Assembly: GCA_007922195.1 (NCBI GenBank)
Contig: ML682234.1
Coordinates: 358,780-422,779 of the forward strand
Direction: 5' to 3'
DNA from: Podocnemis expansa
Lineage: Eukaryota; Chordata; Testudines; Podocnemididae
Length of the DNA stretch: 64,000 nt
Positions 10,788 to 20,585 of this stretch are shown here, piece by piece. Each line of letters opens with the position of its first letter. Positions within the stretch are counted from its first letter, which is position 1. The notes below the pieces were generated by a model. The model did no database searches, was not told the origin of the DNA, and saw only the letters and a program-made list of their open reading frames with translations. A program made the translations under genes and the position numbers.

Positions 10788-11744
10788 ATGGCTGCAAGAA
10801 ATCAAACCACTATGAGCAGTTTCATTCTTTTAGGATTCTCCATCAATCCACAACTAGACACCATTCTCTCTGTGCTCTTCCTAGTGATGTATCTCCTTAC
10901 CCTAGTGGGGAATCTCGCCATGATCATTTTAATCAGGCTTGTCTCCCAACTGCACACCCCTATGTATTTCTTCCTCAGTCACTTGTCTCTCATGGACCTC
11001 GGTTACTCCTCAGCTGTCACCCCCAAGGCCTTGGCCAATTCCTTTGCAGGGAAGAAAGACATTTCTTGGTCTGGATGCTTAGCACAAATGTACTTTTGCG
11101 GACTATGTATGACCACTGAATGCTATCTCCTTGCTGCCATGGCATATGATCGTTATGTGGCCATCTGCAACCCACTCCGCTATACAGTTGTCATGTCATG
11201 GAGGGTCTGTGTCTATCTTGCTGTGGGATCCTACCTAGTGGCCACTCTAACTATGTCAGTGCATGTCAGCTCAGTGTTCACTTTACCCTTCTGTAACTAT
11301 AATGTCATCAATCATTTCTTCTGTGATATCCCACCCTTGCTCAAGCTTTCCTGCTCCAGTACCAGCATCCGTGAATTTGTGCTCTTTTCCTTGGCTACCT
11401 TTGTTGAGTTAAGTACTTTACTTTTTACTCTAATCTCCTACATTTTCATCCTCTGCACAATCCTGAGGATCCGCTCCACCAAGGGCAGGCAAAAAGCTTT
11501 CTCCACTTGCACATCCCATCTTCTGGCCGTCTCTGTGTTTTATGGGACCCTTTCTTTTATGTATCTGCGGCCCAGTTCCAGTTACTCTTTGGATATGGAC
11601 AAAGTGGCCTCAGTGTTCTATACAGCAGTGACCCCCATGCTCAATCCTCTGATCTACAGCCTGAGGAACAAGGAGGTGAAGGTGGCACTGAAGATGATAA
11701 AAGAGAGATATTTTTCATCTTCCAGAATAAATTCTGATAACTAG
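10788..11744 (+). CDS. Olfactory receptor, class II, intact (OR1)
   Basis: Encodes a 318-residue seven-transmembrane odorant receptor of ordinary length, expected in the ciliary membrane of olfactory neurons and coupled to the olfactory G protein. Hallmarks: N-glycosylation site NQT at residues 5-7, GN in TM1 (41-42), [15 protein letters not shown] (56-70), C97 for the conserved disulphide, [13 protein letters not shown] (118-130), [13 protein letters not shown] (177-189), [10 protein letters not shown] (236-245) and [12 protein letters not shown] (283-294). The start is the first methionine of the MAxxNQT N terminus and matches OR2. It is single-exon, as expected for the family. Closest relative in the window: OR2 at 38079. 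It resembles OR5/8/9-type receptors, but I do not assign a subfamily. Confidence 0.96.
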   Translation: MAARNQTTMSSFILLGFSINPQLDTILSVLFLVMYLLTLVGNLAMIILIRLVSQLHTPMYFFLSHLSLMDLGYSSAVTPKALANSFAGKKDISWSGCLAQMYFCGLCMTTECYLLAAMAYDRYVAICNPLRYTVVMSWRVCVYLAVGSYLVATLTMSVHVSSVFTLPFCNYNVINHFFCDIPPLLKLSCSSTSIREFVLFSLATFVELSTLLFTLISYIFILCTILRIRSTKGRQKAFSTCTSHLLAVSVFYGTLSFMYLRPSSSYSLDMDKVASVFYTAVTPMLNPLIYSLRNKEVKVALKMIKERYFSSSRINSDN

Positions 11745-12245
11745 CAATACACAGTGAGGGGTGCTGCTTTTCCACTGTCTTGCAATACCCTACAGACCAC
11801 AACTGAAACATCCTGAGATTATTTAATTCAGGCACTTTAGAAATAGGTGATATTAACACATGAGCAAGGACATGCATGCCTGTGAGAGAAAGTAAATGTG
11901 CTGTGTAATGTACAGTGTGTAAGTTCTTTATTTATTTCTGTCCACCATTGTTTCTTTTTATACAGGTGAGAAAATATGGGTGGGTGTGTTTGCCACATTT
12001 GGAATATTATATGCCTTACGGATTGTGTGTCTGTGTGCAAGTGTGTGTATATTCTCTGGCATTTGTATATACTTACAGGAGTCAATATCTTTTTGTATAA
12101 CCATTTTAATTTGGAATTAGTGGTTTTCTGTGTAAATCTGGTCAAAACCCTTTTTTCCCCTCAGCAGAAATCCCATATTGTCAGAAACAAACAGTTCCAT
12201 GGAACTATTTCAGGGTCCACAATGATTTTATTGAGAACATTTAAT

Positions 12246-13530
12246 AGAATCATAGGGTTGCAAGGGACCTCATGAGGTCATCTAGTCCAACCCCCTGCTA
12301 AAAGTATGATCACGCCTGCAAAATCATCTCAGCCTGGGTTTTGTCTAATCAGGTCTTAAATGTTTCCAAAGATGGAAATTCCACTACCTCTCCAGGTAAC
12401 CCATTCCAATGCTTCAGTACTTTCCTAGGCTGTATCTACATTGGAGAATATTAACTAACAAACAAACAAACAAAACAAACCTTAAATAAAAAAGAATTTC
12501 AAAATATATTCAAATTAATTATTTCAAAATAACTTTTTTTCAAAAATGCTATTTCAGGAGAGTGGTCCAAGGGTGGACCATTGTACCAAAATACTGTGGC
12601 TTTTATTTTTTCCCCAAAAGTAAAAGTCTACACTGGACTTTTTTTTTTCCCTAAAAGAAAAGAAAGCCAATGGAAGAGCAGGCAGGCTTTAAAAAAATAA
12701 AATAAAATAAAATAAAATAAAAAATAAAATCCTTTGCCACACCCGGTGCTGGCTTTTTTCAAGAAAGCTATCTTGATAAAAGTTTCTTTCGTTAAACTGT
12801 CAGGTTTATCTTTCTCAAAAAAAAGTGTGCCAGTATCTTGAAATACCAGCACAATTTTTTTGTCAGTGCTAAACCTGCTTACATTTCAAAGAAGGGCCTT
12901 TTGCGAGGTAGCTTTTTCTAAAAAAGCCATCATCGGATGCAGCAAAGCCCTTTTTCCAAAAAAGCTTGCCTATCTCTTCCATTGGTATTCCCCTTTTTTT
13001 GAGAAAGAGAGTCTGGTGTAGATTTCCACTTTCCAAAAAAAAAAAAAAAAAAAAAAAACCACACACACACACACACACCACAGTAGTATTTCGGGACATG
13101 GAGCCGCTCCACAGACCATTCTCCCAAAATAGCATTTTTTAAAAAAAAAAGTTATTTTGAGATAATTATTTTGAATATATTTCAATTTTTTTTCAAAAAA
13201 AAGTTATTTTTTCAAAAATGCTCTCCAATGAAGAAATAGCCCTAGTGAGAAAGTTTTTCCCAATATCCAAGCTTGACCATCCCAGCTGCAGCTTGAAACA
13301 GTAGCTCCTTGGTCTGTCTTCTGTTACTACTGAGAACAGCCTAGCTCCCTCCTCTTTGGAGCACCACTTCAAGTAGTTGAAGGTTGCTATCAAATCCCCC
13401 CTCAGTCTTCTCTTCTGCAGAGTAAATAAGTCTAGTCCCTTCAGTCTCTCCTCGTATGTCATGTGCCACAACACCCTAATCCTTTTCCTTGTCCTCCACT
13501 GGACGCTTTCTAATTTGTCAATTTCCCAGA
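12246..13530 (-). mobile_element. Outer CR1 LINE, 3' part
   Basis: CR1 3' end (minus strand) beginning at 12246, interrupted by a MITE at 12428-13241 and resuming at 13245. The remnant frame at 13193-13474 includes [20 protein letters not shown], the CR1 ORF2 C terminus. It stops near the point equivalent to 14936 of the inner CR1. The matching 5' part lies at 29.49-30.83 kb, so this is probably one old CR1 split by about 16 kb of later insertions. Confidence 0.8.
12428..13241. mobile_element. Foldback MITE inside CR1, TSD CTA
   Basis: The 814 bp AT-rich element runs from GGCTGTATCTACATTGGAGA to TCTCCAATGAAGAAATAGCC. CTA is duplicated at 12425-12427 and 13242-13244. Removing it restores the continuous CR1 sequence CCTAGTGAGAAAG, which fixes both borders. 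The arms carry TTTTGAAATAA-type words. Inside is an A-run with an (AC)n stretch at 13036-13079. Confidence 0.85.
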
Positions 13531-13585
13531 TCCCCTAGTGTCTAACCAAATTAGATGGATTTTCCAGGCAAAATTCCCTCTCTTT

Positions 13586-14008
13586 GGGTATGTCTACACG
13601 GCACTTTTATTTCAAAATAACACTCGTTATTTCGAAATAAAAGAAATTAGGTCTACACAACGTTTTCTTATTTTGAAAGGACGGATCCCGTCCTTTCAAA
13701 ATAGGAATTGTCGTTCCGAGAAAGTAAGACCTCGATGTTTTCAAAATGGCCATTATTTCGGAAGGGATATTTTGAAATAACGCCATTAGACCTGTTGTTT
13801 TGAAACAACACCATTGTTTCGAAACAACTGTTCGAAACAGCGGTCCAATTGGTGTTATTTTGAAATATCCCTTTCGAAATAACGGATGTTTTGATTGCGC
13901 AGTTTTCCTTATTTCAAAATGAGCCCTTTCAAAATAAGGGTTTTATTTCGAAATAAGCCATTTCGAAAGGACTGATTTCAAAATAAAACTGTGCGTGTAG
14001 ACATAGCC
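13586..14008. mobile_element. Foldback MITE, TTTCGAAA word, TSD TTT
   Basis: The 423 bp element runs from GGGTATGTCTACAC to GTGTAGACATAGCC, with TTT on both sides (13583-13585, 14009-14011). The inside is tandem inverted TTATTTCGAAATAA and GTTTCGAAAC words. It lacks the GGGGCA..GGTGTGGCAACATG core seen in larger members. No coding capacity. Confidence 0.85.
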
Positions 14009-14011
14009 TTT

Positions 14012-14470
14012 GTGTTGCAGTGCCTTCTTCTGCTTCTCCAGGGGTGGCTATGGATATCTGCAGTGGTCAGTGGAGATCCCTCAGGGGGCATTAAGGGTCT
14101 GCAGCTACAGAGTCTCCTCTGGGTCTTCTTTCCTGGAGATGTCTTCAGTGCAACCTGGCTAGGTGCCTAAGCTTCACAAAGAAGATGCAGGAGATGATCT
14201 TGCTTTTATACCCTTAGAATGATCTTTCTTTTATACCAAGGTCTGATCTTTTGACCAATCAGAAGACACAGTCCCCTGCCTTTTTTTTTTTTTTTTCCTC
14301 TTCTGGCTAGGCTACAGTTATGGTACAGGAGAGGGTTGTGGAGATGGGAAGGAACGGTTCTAACGAGAGATTCCCAGAAGGCTTGCATCACCTCTAGGGA
14401 AGGGGGGGGTAGGTAGGGAGTGAGTTGAACATCATGTAAGGGACACAGGGAGGGGAAGAGTAGATGAGAA
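14012..14470. other. Unassigned spacer
   Basis: No recognisable gene or repeat. A near-duplicate 'cttttat.cc' motif lies at 14200-14242 and a T17 run at 14281-14297. Confidence 0.4.
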
Positions 14471-14757
14471 GAATCATAGAATCATAGGGTTGGAAGGGAC
14501 CCCACGAGGTCATCTAGTCCAACCCCCTGCCAAAAAAAGCAGGACCACTTCCATTAGATCATCCCAGTCAGGGTTTTGTCCAGCTGGGCCTTGAACACCT
14601 CCAGAGATGGAGATTCCAGCACCTCCCTAGACAGCTTATTCCAATGCTTCACCACTCGCCTAGTAAGGAAGTTTCTCCTAATATCCAGCCTGGACCACCC
14701 CAGCTGTAACTTGAAACCATTGCTTCTCGTTCTGCCCTCTGTTACTACCGAGAACAG

Positions 14758-17578
14758 TCAAGCTCCCTCCTCCTTGGAGCAACCCCTCAAGTAGTTGAAG
14801 GTTGCTATCAAATCCCCCCTCAATCTTCTCTTCTGCAGGCTAAATAAGCCTAGTTCCTTCCGTCTTTCTTCATAAGGCTTTTGCTCCAGCCCTTTGATCA
14901 TTTTTGTTGCCCTCCTCTGGACTCTCTCTAATTTGTCCATGTCCTTTTTGTAGTGGGGAGCCCAAAACTGGACACAGTATTCCAGATGTGGCCTCACTAG
15001 TGCAGAATAGAGGGGAATGATCACATCCCTCGATCTGCTGGCAACACTTCTTCTGATGCAGCCCAGTATGCCATTGGCCTTTCTGGCAGCAAGCTCACAC
15101 TGCTGACTCATATCCAGCCTCCCATCCACCATGACTCCCAGGTCCTTTTCTCCAGTGCTGCTATTTAGCTGATCACTCCCCAGCCTGTAGCAGTACATGG
15201 GTTTTTTTCGTCCCAAGTGCAGAATTTTACACTTGTCCTTGTTGAACCTCATGAAATTCCTCTTGGCCCACTGCTCCAATTTGTCTAGGTCTCCCTGAAT
15301 CCTGTCCCTGCCCTCCAGGGTGTCTACCATTCCCCCCAGTTTGGTATCATCCGCAAACTTACTAAGTGTGCAATCTATCCCATCATCCAGATCATTAATG
15401 AAAACATTGAACAGAACTGGCCCCAGGACCGACCCCTGGGGCACACCACTTGTTACTGCCTGCCAACTTGACATGGAGCCATTGATTCCTACACGCTGAA
15501 ACCGTTGTTCTAGCCAGTTTTCTATCCACCTTACAGTCCATGCATCTAACCCATACTTCCTTAATTTGCCAATGAGAATGCTGTGGGAAACTGTATCAAA
15601 AGCCTTGCTAAAGTCAAGGTATATCACATCAACGGCTCTTCCCACATCCACAAATCCAGTCATCTCATCATAGAAGGCGATGAGGTTGGTCAGGCATGAT
15701 TACCCTTGGTGAATCCATGCTGACTGTTCCTGATCACTCTATTTTCCTCCAAGTGTTTCAGGATGGATTCTTTGAGAAGCTACTCCATGATTTTTCCAGG
15801 GATTGAGGTGAGGCTGACAGGTCTGTAATTCCCTGGATCCTCCTTTTTGCCTTTCTTGAAGATAGGTACTATATTTGCTTTTTTCCAGTCCTCTGGCACC
15901 TCCTCTGTTCGCCATGAGTTTTCAAAGTTAATGGCCAACGGTACTGCTATCTCATCAGCCAGCTCCCTCAGCACCCTTGGATGTAGTTCATCCGGCCCCA
16001 TGGACTTGTGCACATCTAGTTTCTTTAAGTAGTCCCTAAGCTGACCTTCTGTCACCAAGGGCCTCTTCTTCTCCCCAGTCTACCATACCTAGTGTAGTGG
16101 GCTGGGAGCTGACCCTGCTAGTGAAAACTGAAGTAAAAAAAGCATTGAGCACTTCAGCTTTTTCCTCATCCTCTGTCACGAGGATGCCTGCCCCATTCAG
16201 TAAGGGACCTACACCATCCCTGATCCTCTTCTTGTTATTGATATACTTGTAGAACCCCTTCCTGTTATCCTTCACATCCCTTGCTAGTCACAACTCCATT
16301 TGTCCTTTGGCATTTCTGATTTTATCCCTGCAGTCCCGAGCAATGTCTTTATATGCCTCCTTAGTCATCTGTCCTAGCTTCCACTTCCTGTAAGCGTCCT
16401 TTTTATGCTTCAGCTCAGTGCAGAGCTCTCTGTTAAGCCACAGTGGGCGCCTTCCACATTTGCTGTGCTTTCTCCTTATCGGAATTGTATCTTCCTGTGC
16501 CCTTAGCAGGGTTTCTTTAAAATGCACCCAACTCTCTTGGACACCTTTCCCCTTCAGATCAGCCTCCCAAGGGATCCTGCCCATCAGTTCCCTGAGGGAG
16601 ACAAAATCTGCTTTTCTGAAGTCCAGGGTCTACGTTTTGCTTCCTTCCCTTAATCATCAACTTGAACTCAATCATTTCATGGTCACTGCTACCCAGGCTG
16701 CCATTCACTTCTACTTCCCTGATAAATTCTTCTCCATTTGTGAGCAGCAGATCAAAAGGTGCAAGGCCCCTAGTTGGTTGCTCCAGCATTTGTACCAGAA
16801 AGTTGCCCTCAACACTCTCCAGAAACTTCCTGGATTGCCTGTGCACTGCTGTATTGGCCTCCCAGCAGATGTCAGGGTAATTGAAGTCCCCCATGAGAAC
16901 CAGGGCCTGTGATCCAGAAACTTCTGCCAGTTGTCCATAGAATGCCTCATCCACCTCCTCCTTCTGATCTGGTGGTCTGTAGCAGACACCTACCACAACA
17001 TCCCCCTTGTTGCTCTCCCCTCTAAACTTAACCCACAGACTTTCAACTGGCTTGTTTCCACTTTCATAATGAAGCTCTGAGCAGTCATAGAGCTCCTTTA
17101 CATATAGTGCTCCTCCTCCCCCTTTCCTTCCCTGCCTGTCCTTCCTGAACAGTTTATACCCATCTATTGCAGAGCTCCAGTCATGCAAACTATCCCACCA
17201 CATCTCTGTTATCCCAATCATGTCATAGTTCTTTGTCTGTGCCAGTACTACCAATTCCTCCTGCTTCTTTCCCAGGCTCCTTGCATTTGTGTATAGGCAC
17301 CTAAGATACCCGGCTGATTGCCCTACTTTCCCATTTTGATTTTCAATTCTATTGTATCTGCCTCCCTGCATTTTCTTTTGGTGTTGACCTCCCCCACCTG
17401 CCTCAGGCATTAGGGCTTCATTAGAGCATCTAAGAAGGTTATTTGATTCCCCCCGCATGTTCCAACTACCCTCCCCTCTATCCCTGGAGTTACAGTCCCA
17501 GCACCACCCAAGTTCCATCCCATCCCCCTGGTCTCCCACATTGTCACTTACCTGTGGGCTTTGGTCCCCTTCCCCCAT
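14758..17578 (-). pseudogene. CR1 ORF2: APE endonuclease plus RT, broken
   Basis: The frame starts at 17578, 5 nt after the ORF1 stop. Endonuclease blocks include YTNARSL, GITEMWW, VGVCYRPPDQ, LMGDFNYPDICW and SSDHEMIEF. The RT includes [34 protein letters not shown] and FADD (about 15345). Disruptions: a frameshift near 16590-16630, a stop codon at 16288, a frameshift near 16040-16060, a TAG at about 15789, and a one-base loss near 15700 in the stretch corresponding to HGFTKG. The last ~300 codons (14758-15663) are open. By comparison the copy at 3.98 kb keeps this region open. Confidence 0.92.
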
Positions 17579-17583
17579 CAGAC

Positions 17584-18639
17584 TTAGTTTAAAGCCCTCC
17601 TCACTAGGTCAGCCAGTCTGCGTCCAAATACACTCTTCCCCTTCCTCAAAAGATGGAGTCCATCTCTGCCTAGCAGTCCTTCTTCCTGAAACAGCAACCC
17701 ATGGTCAAGGAAACCAAAGCCCTCCTGACGACACCATCTTCGCAGCCAAGCGTTCATCTCCAGGATGCATCTGTCTCTTCTCAGGCCTCTACCCTTGACC
17801 GGAAGAATCGAGGAGAACACCACCTGTGCTCCAAACTCCTTCACCCGTGCTCCCAGAGCCCTGAAGTCACCTTTGATCTGCTGAGGATCACCTCTCGCAG
17901 TATCATTGGTTCCTACATGGATGAGAAGCATGGGGTAGTAGTCAGAGGGGCGGATGATTCTCGACAATCCCTCCGTAATGTCTCGGATGCGGGCACCTGG
18001 CAGGCAGCATACCTCTCGAGAGACCTTGTCAGGGCGACAGATGGGTGCCTCCATCCCCCTCAGAAGTGAGTCCCCAACCACCACAACTCTATGTTTCCTC
18101 CTAGCTGTGGTGGCTGTGATCCTCCCAGCCTCGGGGGTGCATGGCCTCTCCTTTTCCACCTCCTTCACCATCTCTAGCACCGCATAACGATTCTTCACCA
18201 CAACGGAGGGTGGGTTGTGGGCAGGGGTGGAGCACTGCCTACTGCCAGAGGTAACCAGCTGCCAGTGTCCTCCCCCTGCCACAGGCTCCCCATCCAGCTC
18301 CAGTGTTGTGGCAATAGTCCCTGGCACCTGGATAGTGCCCTCCTTCTTGCAATTTTCCTCGTGGATGCTGACGAGGAACTTCTCCAGGGTGTGGCTTCTC
18401 CTGAGCCGAGACACCTCCTCCTGTAACTCTCCCACCTGCCTACTGAGAGATTCCACCAGCAGGCACCTGTCACATGGATTCATCTCCCCAGCCAGATCAT
18501 TGGAGACAGGGAACTGCAGGCTGCAGTCCCTGCAAGTCCACACCAGGGTCTGGGTAGAGATATCTATGGTCAGGATGTCTGTCTGGCTACAGGCACAGGT
18601 AGAAGGGGCGCTGGCAGCAGTGCAGTTCCTCTTCACCAT
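17584..18639 (-). CDS. CR1 ORF1 protein with SGNH esterase domain
   Basis: A 351-residue intact ORF1. I chose the methionine at 18639 (MVKRNC) because the longer frame up to 18780 runs into Tx1 sequence. Layout: Cys-rich N-terminal segment (CXC at 15-17, CXXC at 36-39 and 56-59), a short coiled coil (about 61-95), a variable linker, then an SGNH/GDSL hydrolase (about 184-350). The nucleophile serine is in GDSL (189-192), GTND is at 243-246, and the DxxH dyad is DGLH (326-329). Some CR1-clade LINEs are known to carry PHD-like and esterase domains in ORF1. The protein is thought to bind RNA or membranes during retrotransposition. All catalytic positions are present, although the partner ORF2 is dead. 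Confidence 0.9.
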   Translation of the reverse strand: MVKRNCTAASAPSTCACSQTDILTIDISTQTLVWTCRDCSLQFPVSNDLAGEMNPCDRCLLVESLSRQVGELQEEVSRLRRSHTLEKFLVSIHEENCKKEGTIQVPGTIATTLELDGEPVAGGGHWQLVTSGSRQCSTPAHNPPSVVVKNRYAVLEMVKEVEKERPCTPEAGRITATTARRKHRVVVVGDSLLRGMEAPICRPDKVSREVCCLPGARIRDITEGLSRIIRPSDYYPMLLIHVGTNDTARGDPQQIKGDFRALGARVKEFGAQVVFSSILPVKGRGLRRDRCILEMNAWLRRWCRQEGFGFLDHGLLFQEEGLLGRDGLHLLRKGKSVFGRRLADLVRRALN

Positions 18640-18703
18640 TGTGGCCTCACCAAACTCCTCCCCAAACTCCCTCTCAAACTCCCCTGTTTGCTGTTTGCTG
18701 TCC

Positions 18704-18905
18704 CAAAAATCGGGAGAGGAGGTTGGCAGAGGGAGGGGCCTGCGACTGTGGGGCCTATTTCCGGAACCTCGTTCGTGCACGTCTCCGGGCAGAGTTCCTC
18801 TGGGCGGCGTCCGCTGGCTCCCTGGACACCTTTCGGGAGCAGTGGACGCTGTCCGGGGTTCTCTGCTCGGTGTCCCCCTCTGACACCCTCATTTTAAACC
18901 TTTGA
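18704..18905 (+). pseudogene. Tx1-like ORF2 C-terminal remnant
   Basis: The open frame ends at TGA 18903-18905 and contains LAEGGACDCGAYFRNLV and LRAEFLWAASAGSLDTFREQ. Unlike the full copy, it keeps the C at the site of the second frameshift, so it shows the original C-terminal reading frame. Methionines upstream lie in CR1 sequence and are not real starts. Confidence 0.8.
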
Positions 18906-19005
18906 CCTTCACACCCGTTCCTGTTATTTTTTGAGTTGTCCCCCGTAATCTTTTGAAGGCCTGTCCGGTGCCTCTCCCCCTTAGGCTGGGGGAGGGGCTT
19001 TAGAA

Positions 19006-19029
19006 GTGGGTGGGCTTACGCCCACCCAC
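19006..19029 (+). other. 3' UTR hairpin, first Tx1-like copy
   Basis: A perfect 10 bp stem GTGGGTGGGC / GCCCACCCAC with a 4 nt loop TTAC. The same hairpin in the second copy has loop TTAT. The position just before the 3' terminus suggests an RT recognition structure (inference). Confidence 0.75.
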
Positions 19030-19059
19030 CATTCAGGTAACTTCAATAGGTGCTTTCAG

Positions 19060-20585
19060 CTGGGGAGAGGGTGGAGCAGAGGACACACCCTCTGCCTGAC
19101 CAGCTCCTGGCCCTGCTCCTTGCTTCCACCACCACCACCATCTCTGTTACCTCTTCCTCCCCTGCTCCTGCTGCTGCTGCTGTGGCTGGCTGGCCTCTCT
19201 CCTTCCCACCTCCCTGCTCTGTGGGGAGGGGGGGGGGAGAGCTAGAGAAAGAAAAATTACTACCACCACCACCATCAGCTGGAGAAGACCATCTCTCCTG
19301 CCAGCCAGCCAGCCGGTCCCTGCTGCTGCTGTTGCTGTTTCTGGAGCCTGCTGCCTCTCCAAAAAGGTACTACCACCATTGAGGGGGGGCCTCCAAAGGC
19401 TAAGCTTGTACTGCTTGCAGCTGGGGGTGAGCTACCAATACCACCACTGCCACCCCCAGCTGCTGCTTCCCTGGCCTCCCCTCCAACCACCAGGAGGGCA
19501 GCAGGCTCCCAAGCTTTGACAAGCTTTAGATTCTGTCAGCAGCAGGGACCATAGAACCCCCCCCCACCCCTCCAGCAGTAGCAGCTTTTTTTTTCCTTGT
19601 AGTTTAGTTTCTCCCCCTCCCCCCTTTTTTCTCTCCCCTCCACCCCAGTGGCTGGAGGGCTTCTCACCCTCTGTCTTGCCCTCCAGCCAGTTCAGTGCCC
19701 TTCCCCTTCACAGAGCCCTCCCTAAGCCTCAGAATTTGATTTGATTTTACTGCCCCACCTTAGACCTGAAAGTTTGTCCCCTTTTTTTCTGCATTCCTTG
19801 CCCCACCCATCAACCCCACCCATGCACTATTCACCCCCAAACAGAGCTGGCCAGGCCATAGGCTTTTGATCCCTTTTTGTTTATCCCCCATGCACTGCAC
19901 CCCCCTAATACATTTGTGATCCCTACCCCACCCAGTGCAGCCAGAGGAGCCGGTCCCTGCAAGGCCACGTAAGCCCCTTGTCCTTCCTTCCCTGGCACCC
20001 TCCTCCCTTGCCTGCAGCCTAGCAGGGAGGAGTGGTTGCCCCCCCCCNNNNNNNNNNNNNNNNNNNNNNNNNNNNNNNNNNNNNNNNNNNNNNNNNNNNN
20101 NNNNNNNNNNNNNNNNNNNNNNNNNNNNNNNNNNNNNNNNNNNNNNNNNNNNNNNNNNNNNNNNNNNNNNNNNNNNNNNNNNNNNNNNNNNNNNNNNNNN
20201 NNNNNNNNNNNNNNNNNNNNNNNNNNNNNNNNNNNNNNNNNNNNNNNNNNNNNNNNNNNNNNNNNNNNNNNNNNNNNNNNNNNNNNNNNNNNNNNNNNNN
20301 NNNNNNNNNNNNNNNNNNNNNNNNNNNNNNNNNNNNNNNNNNNNNNNNNNNNNNNNNNNNNNNNNNNNNNNNNNNNNNNNNNNNNNNNNNNNNNNNNNNN
20401 NNNNNNNNNNNNNNNNNNNNNNNNNNNNNNNNNNNNNNNNNNNNNNNCCCCCCCCCTTAATTCCTATATAATCAATCCCTTATCCACCCCTTTTCCATTG
20501 CCTTGTCCCCCCCCTTTTTTTCTCTCCCCTACCCCAGCCTAACCCCCCCCCAGGTACCCCCTCCTGTTCCCTCCATTTTGGGAAC
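19060..20585 (+). promoter_or_regulatory. 5' UTR of the Tx1-like LINE
   Basis: A pyrimidine- and GC-rich leader with imperfect CCACCACCACCATC and CTGCTGCTGCTG repeats (19127-19445) and long C runs. LINE 5' UTRs of this clade contain an internal promoter; no specific element could be recognised. Short open frames here are repeat-driven. Confidence 0.55.
20048..20447. other. Assembly gap (400 N)
   Basis: Exactly 400 N, flanked by C7 on the left and C9 on the right. Any open frame spanning it is an artefact. The round number suggests an estimated gap, possibly at a C-rich tract that sequencing could not cross. Confidence 0.98.

Larger units (their letters stand above)
6690..12243 (+). repeat. 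Segmental-duplication unit 1 (OR cassette)
   Basis: This stretch aligns by eye to 34.70-39.56 kb. Shared landmarks are the block near 6745 (gaagaacataag, matching 34763 and 62446), the ttgaaattcccagc block at 6856/35318/63063, the U-rich block near 7860/36740/59560, the OR 5' flank, the OR gene, and the 3' flank (cacaatgattttatt at 12217/39533). Unit 1 carries a private LTR insertion (9.1-10.3 kb) and a PLE piece (8.6 kb). It is cut at 12243 by an 18.6 kb nest and resumes at 30828. Confidence 0.75.
14471..18703 (-). mobile_element. CR1 LINE, nearly full length (inner)
   Basis: A minus-strand CR1 of about 4.2 kb with both ORFs and the start of the 5' UTR. Its 3' end is the ATTCTATGATTCT terminus at 14471. 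ORF1 (17584-18639) is intact and ORF2 (14758-17578) is broken. At the 5' side, similarity to CR1 stops at about 18703, where Tx1-like sequence begins. It lies inside the older outer CR1. Confidence 0.9.
18704..19050 (+). mobile_element. Tx1-like LINE, 3' fragment (first copy)
   Basis: About 350 bp nearly identical to the 3' end of the full copy (27135-27480). It covers the last ~66 codons of ORF2, the 3' UTR, the GTGGGTGGGC hairpin and the terminal GCTTTCAGCT. It is 5' truncated exactly at the CR1 5' UTR border and is followed directly by the 5' UTR of the next copy, head to tail. Confidence 0.85.

Noticed and set aside
18640..18780. Extended N terminus of CR1 ORF1
   Set aside because: The extra 47 codons cross into Tx1-like sequence; the conserved start is at 18639.
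19935..20542. Open frames across the N gap
   Set aside because: The residues are unknown; the frames exist only because N codons are not stops.
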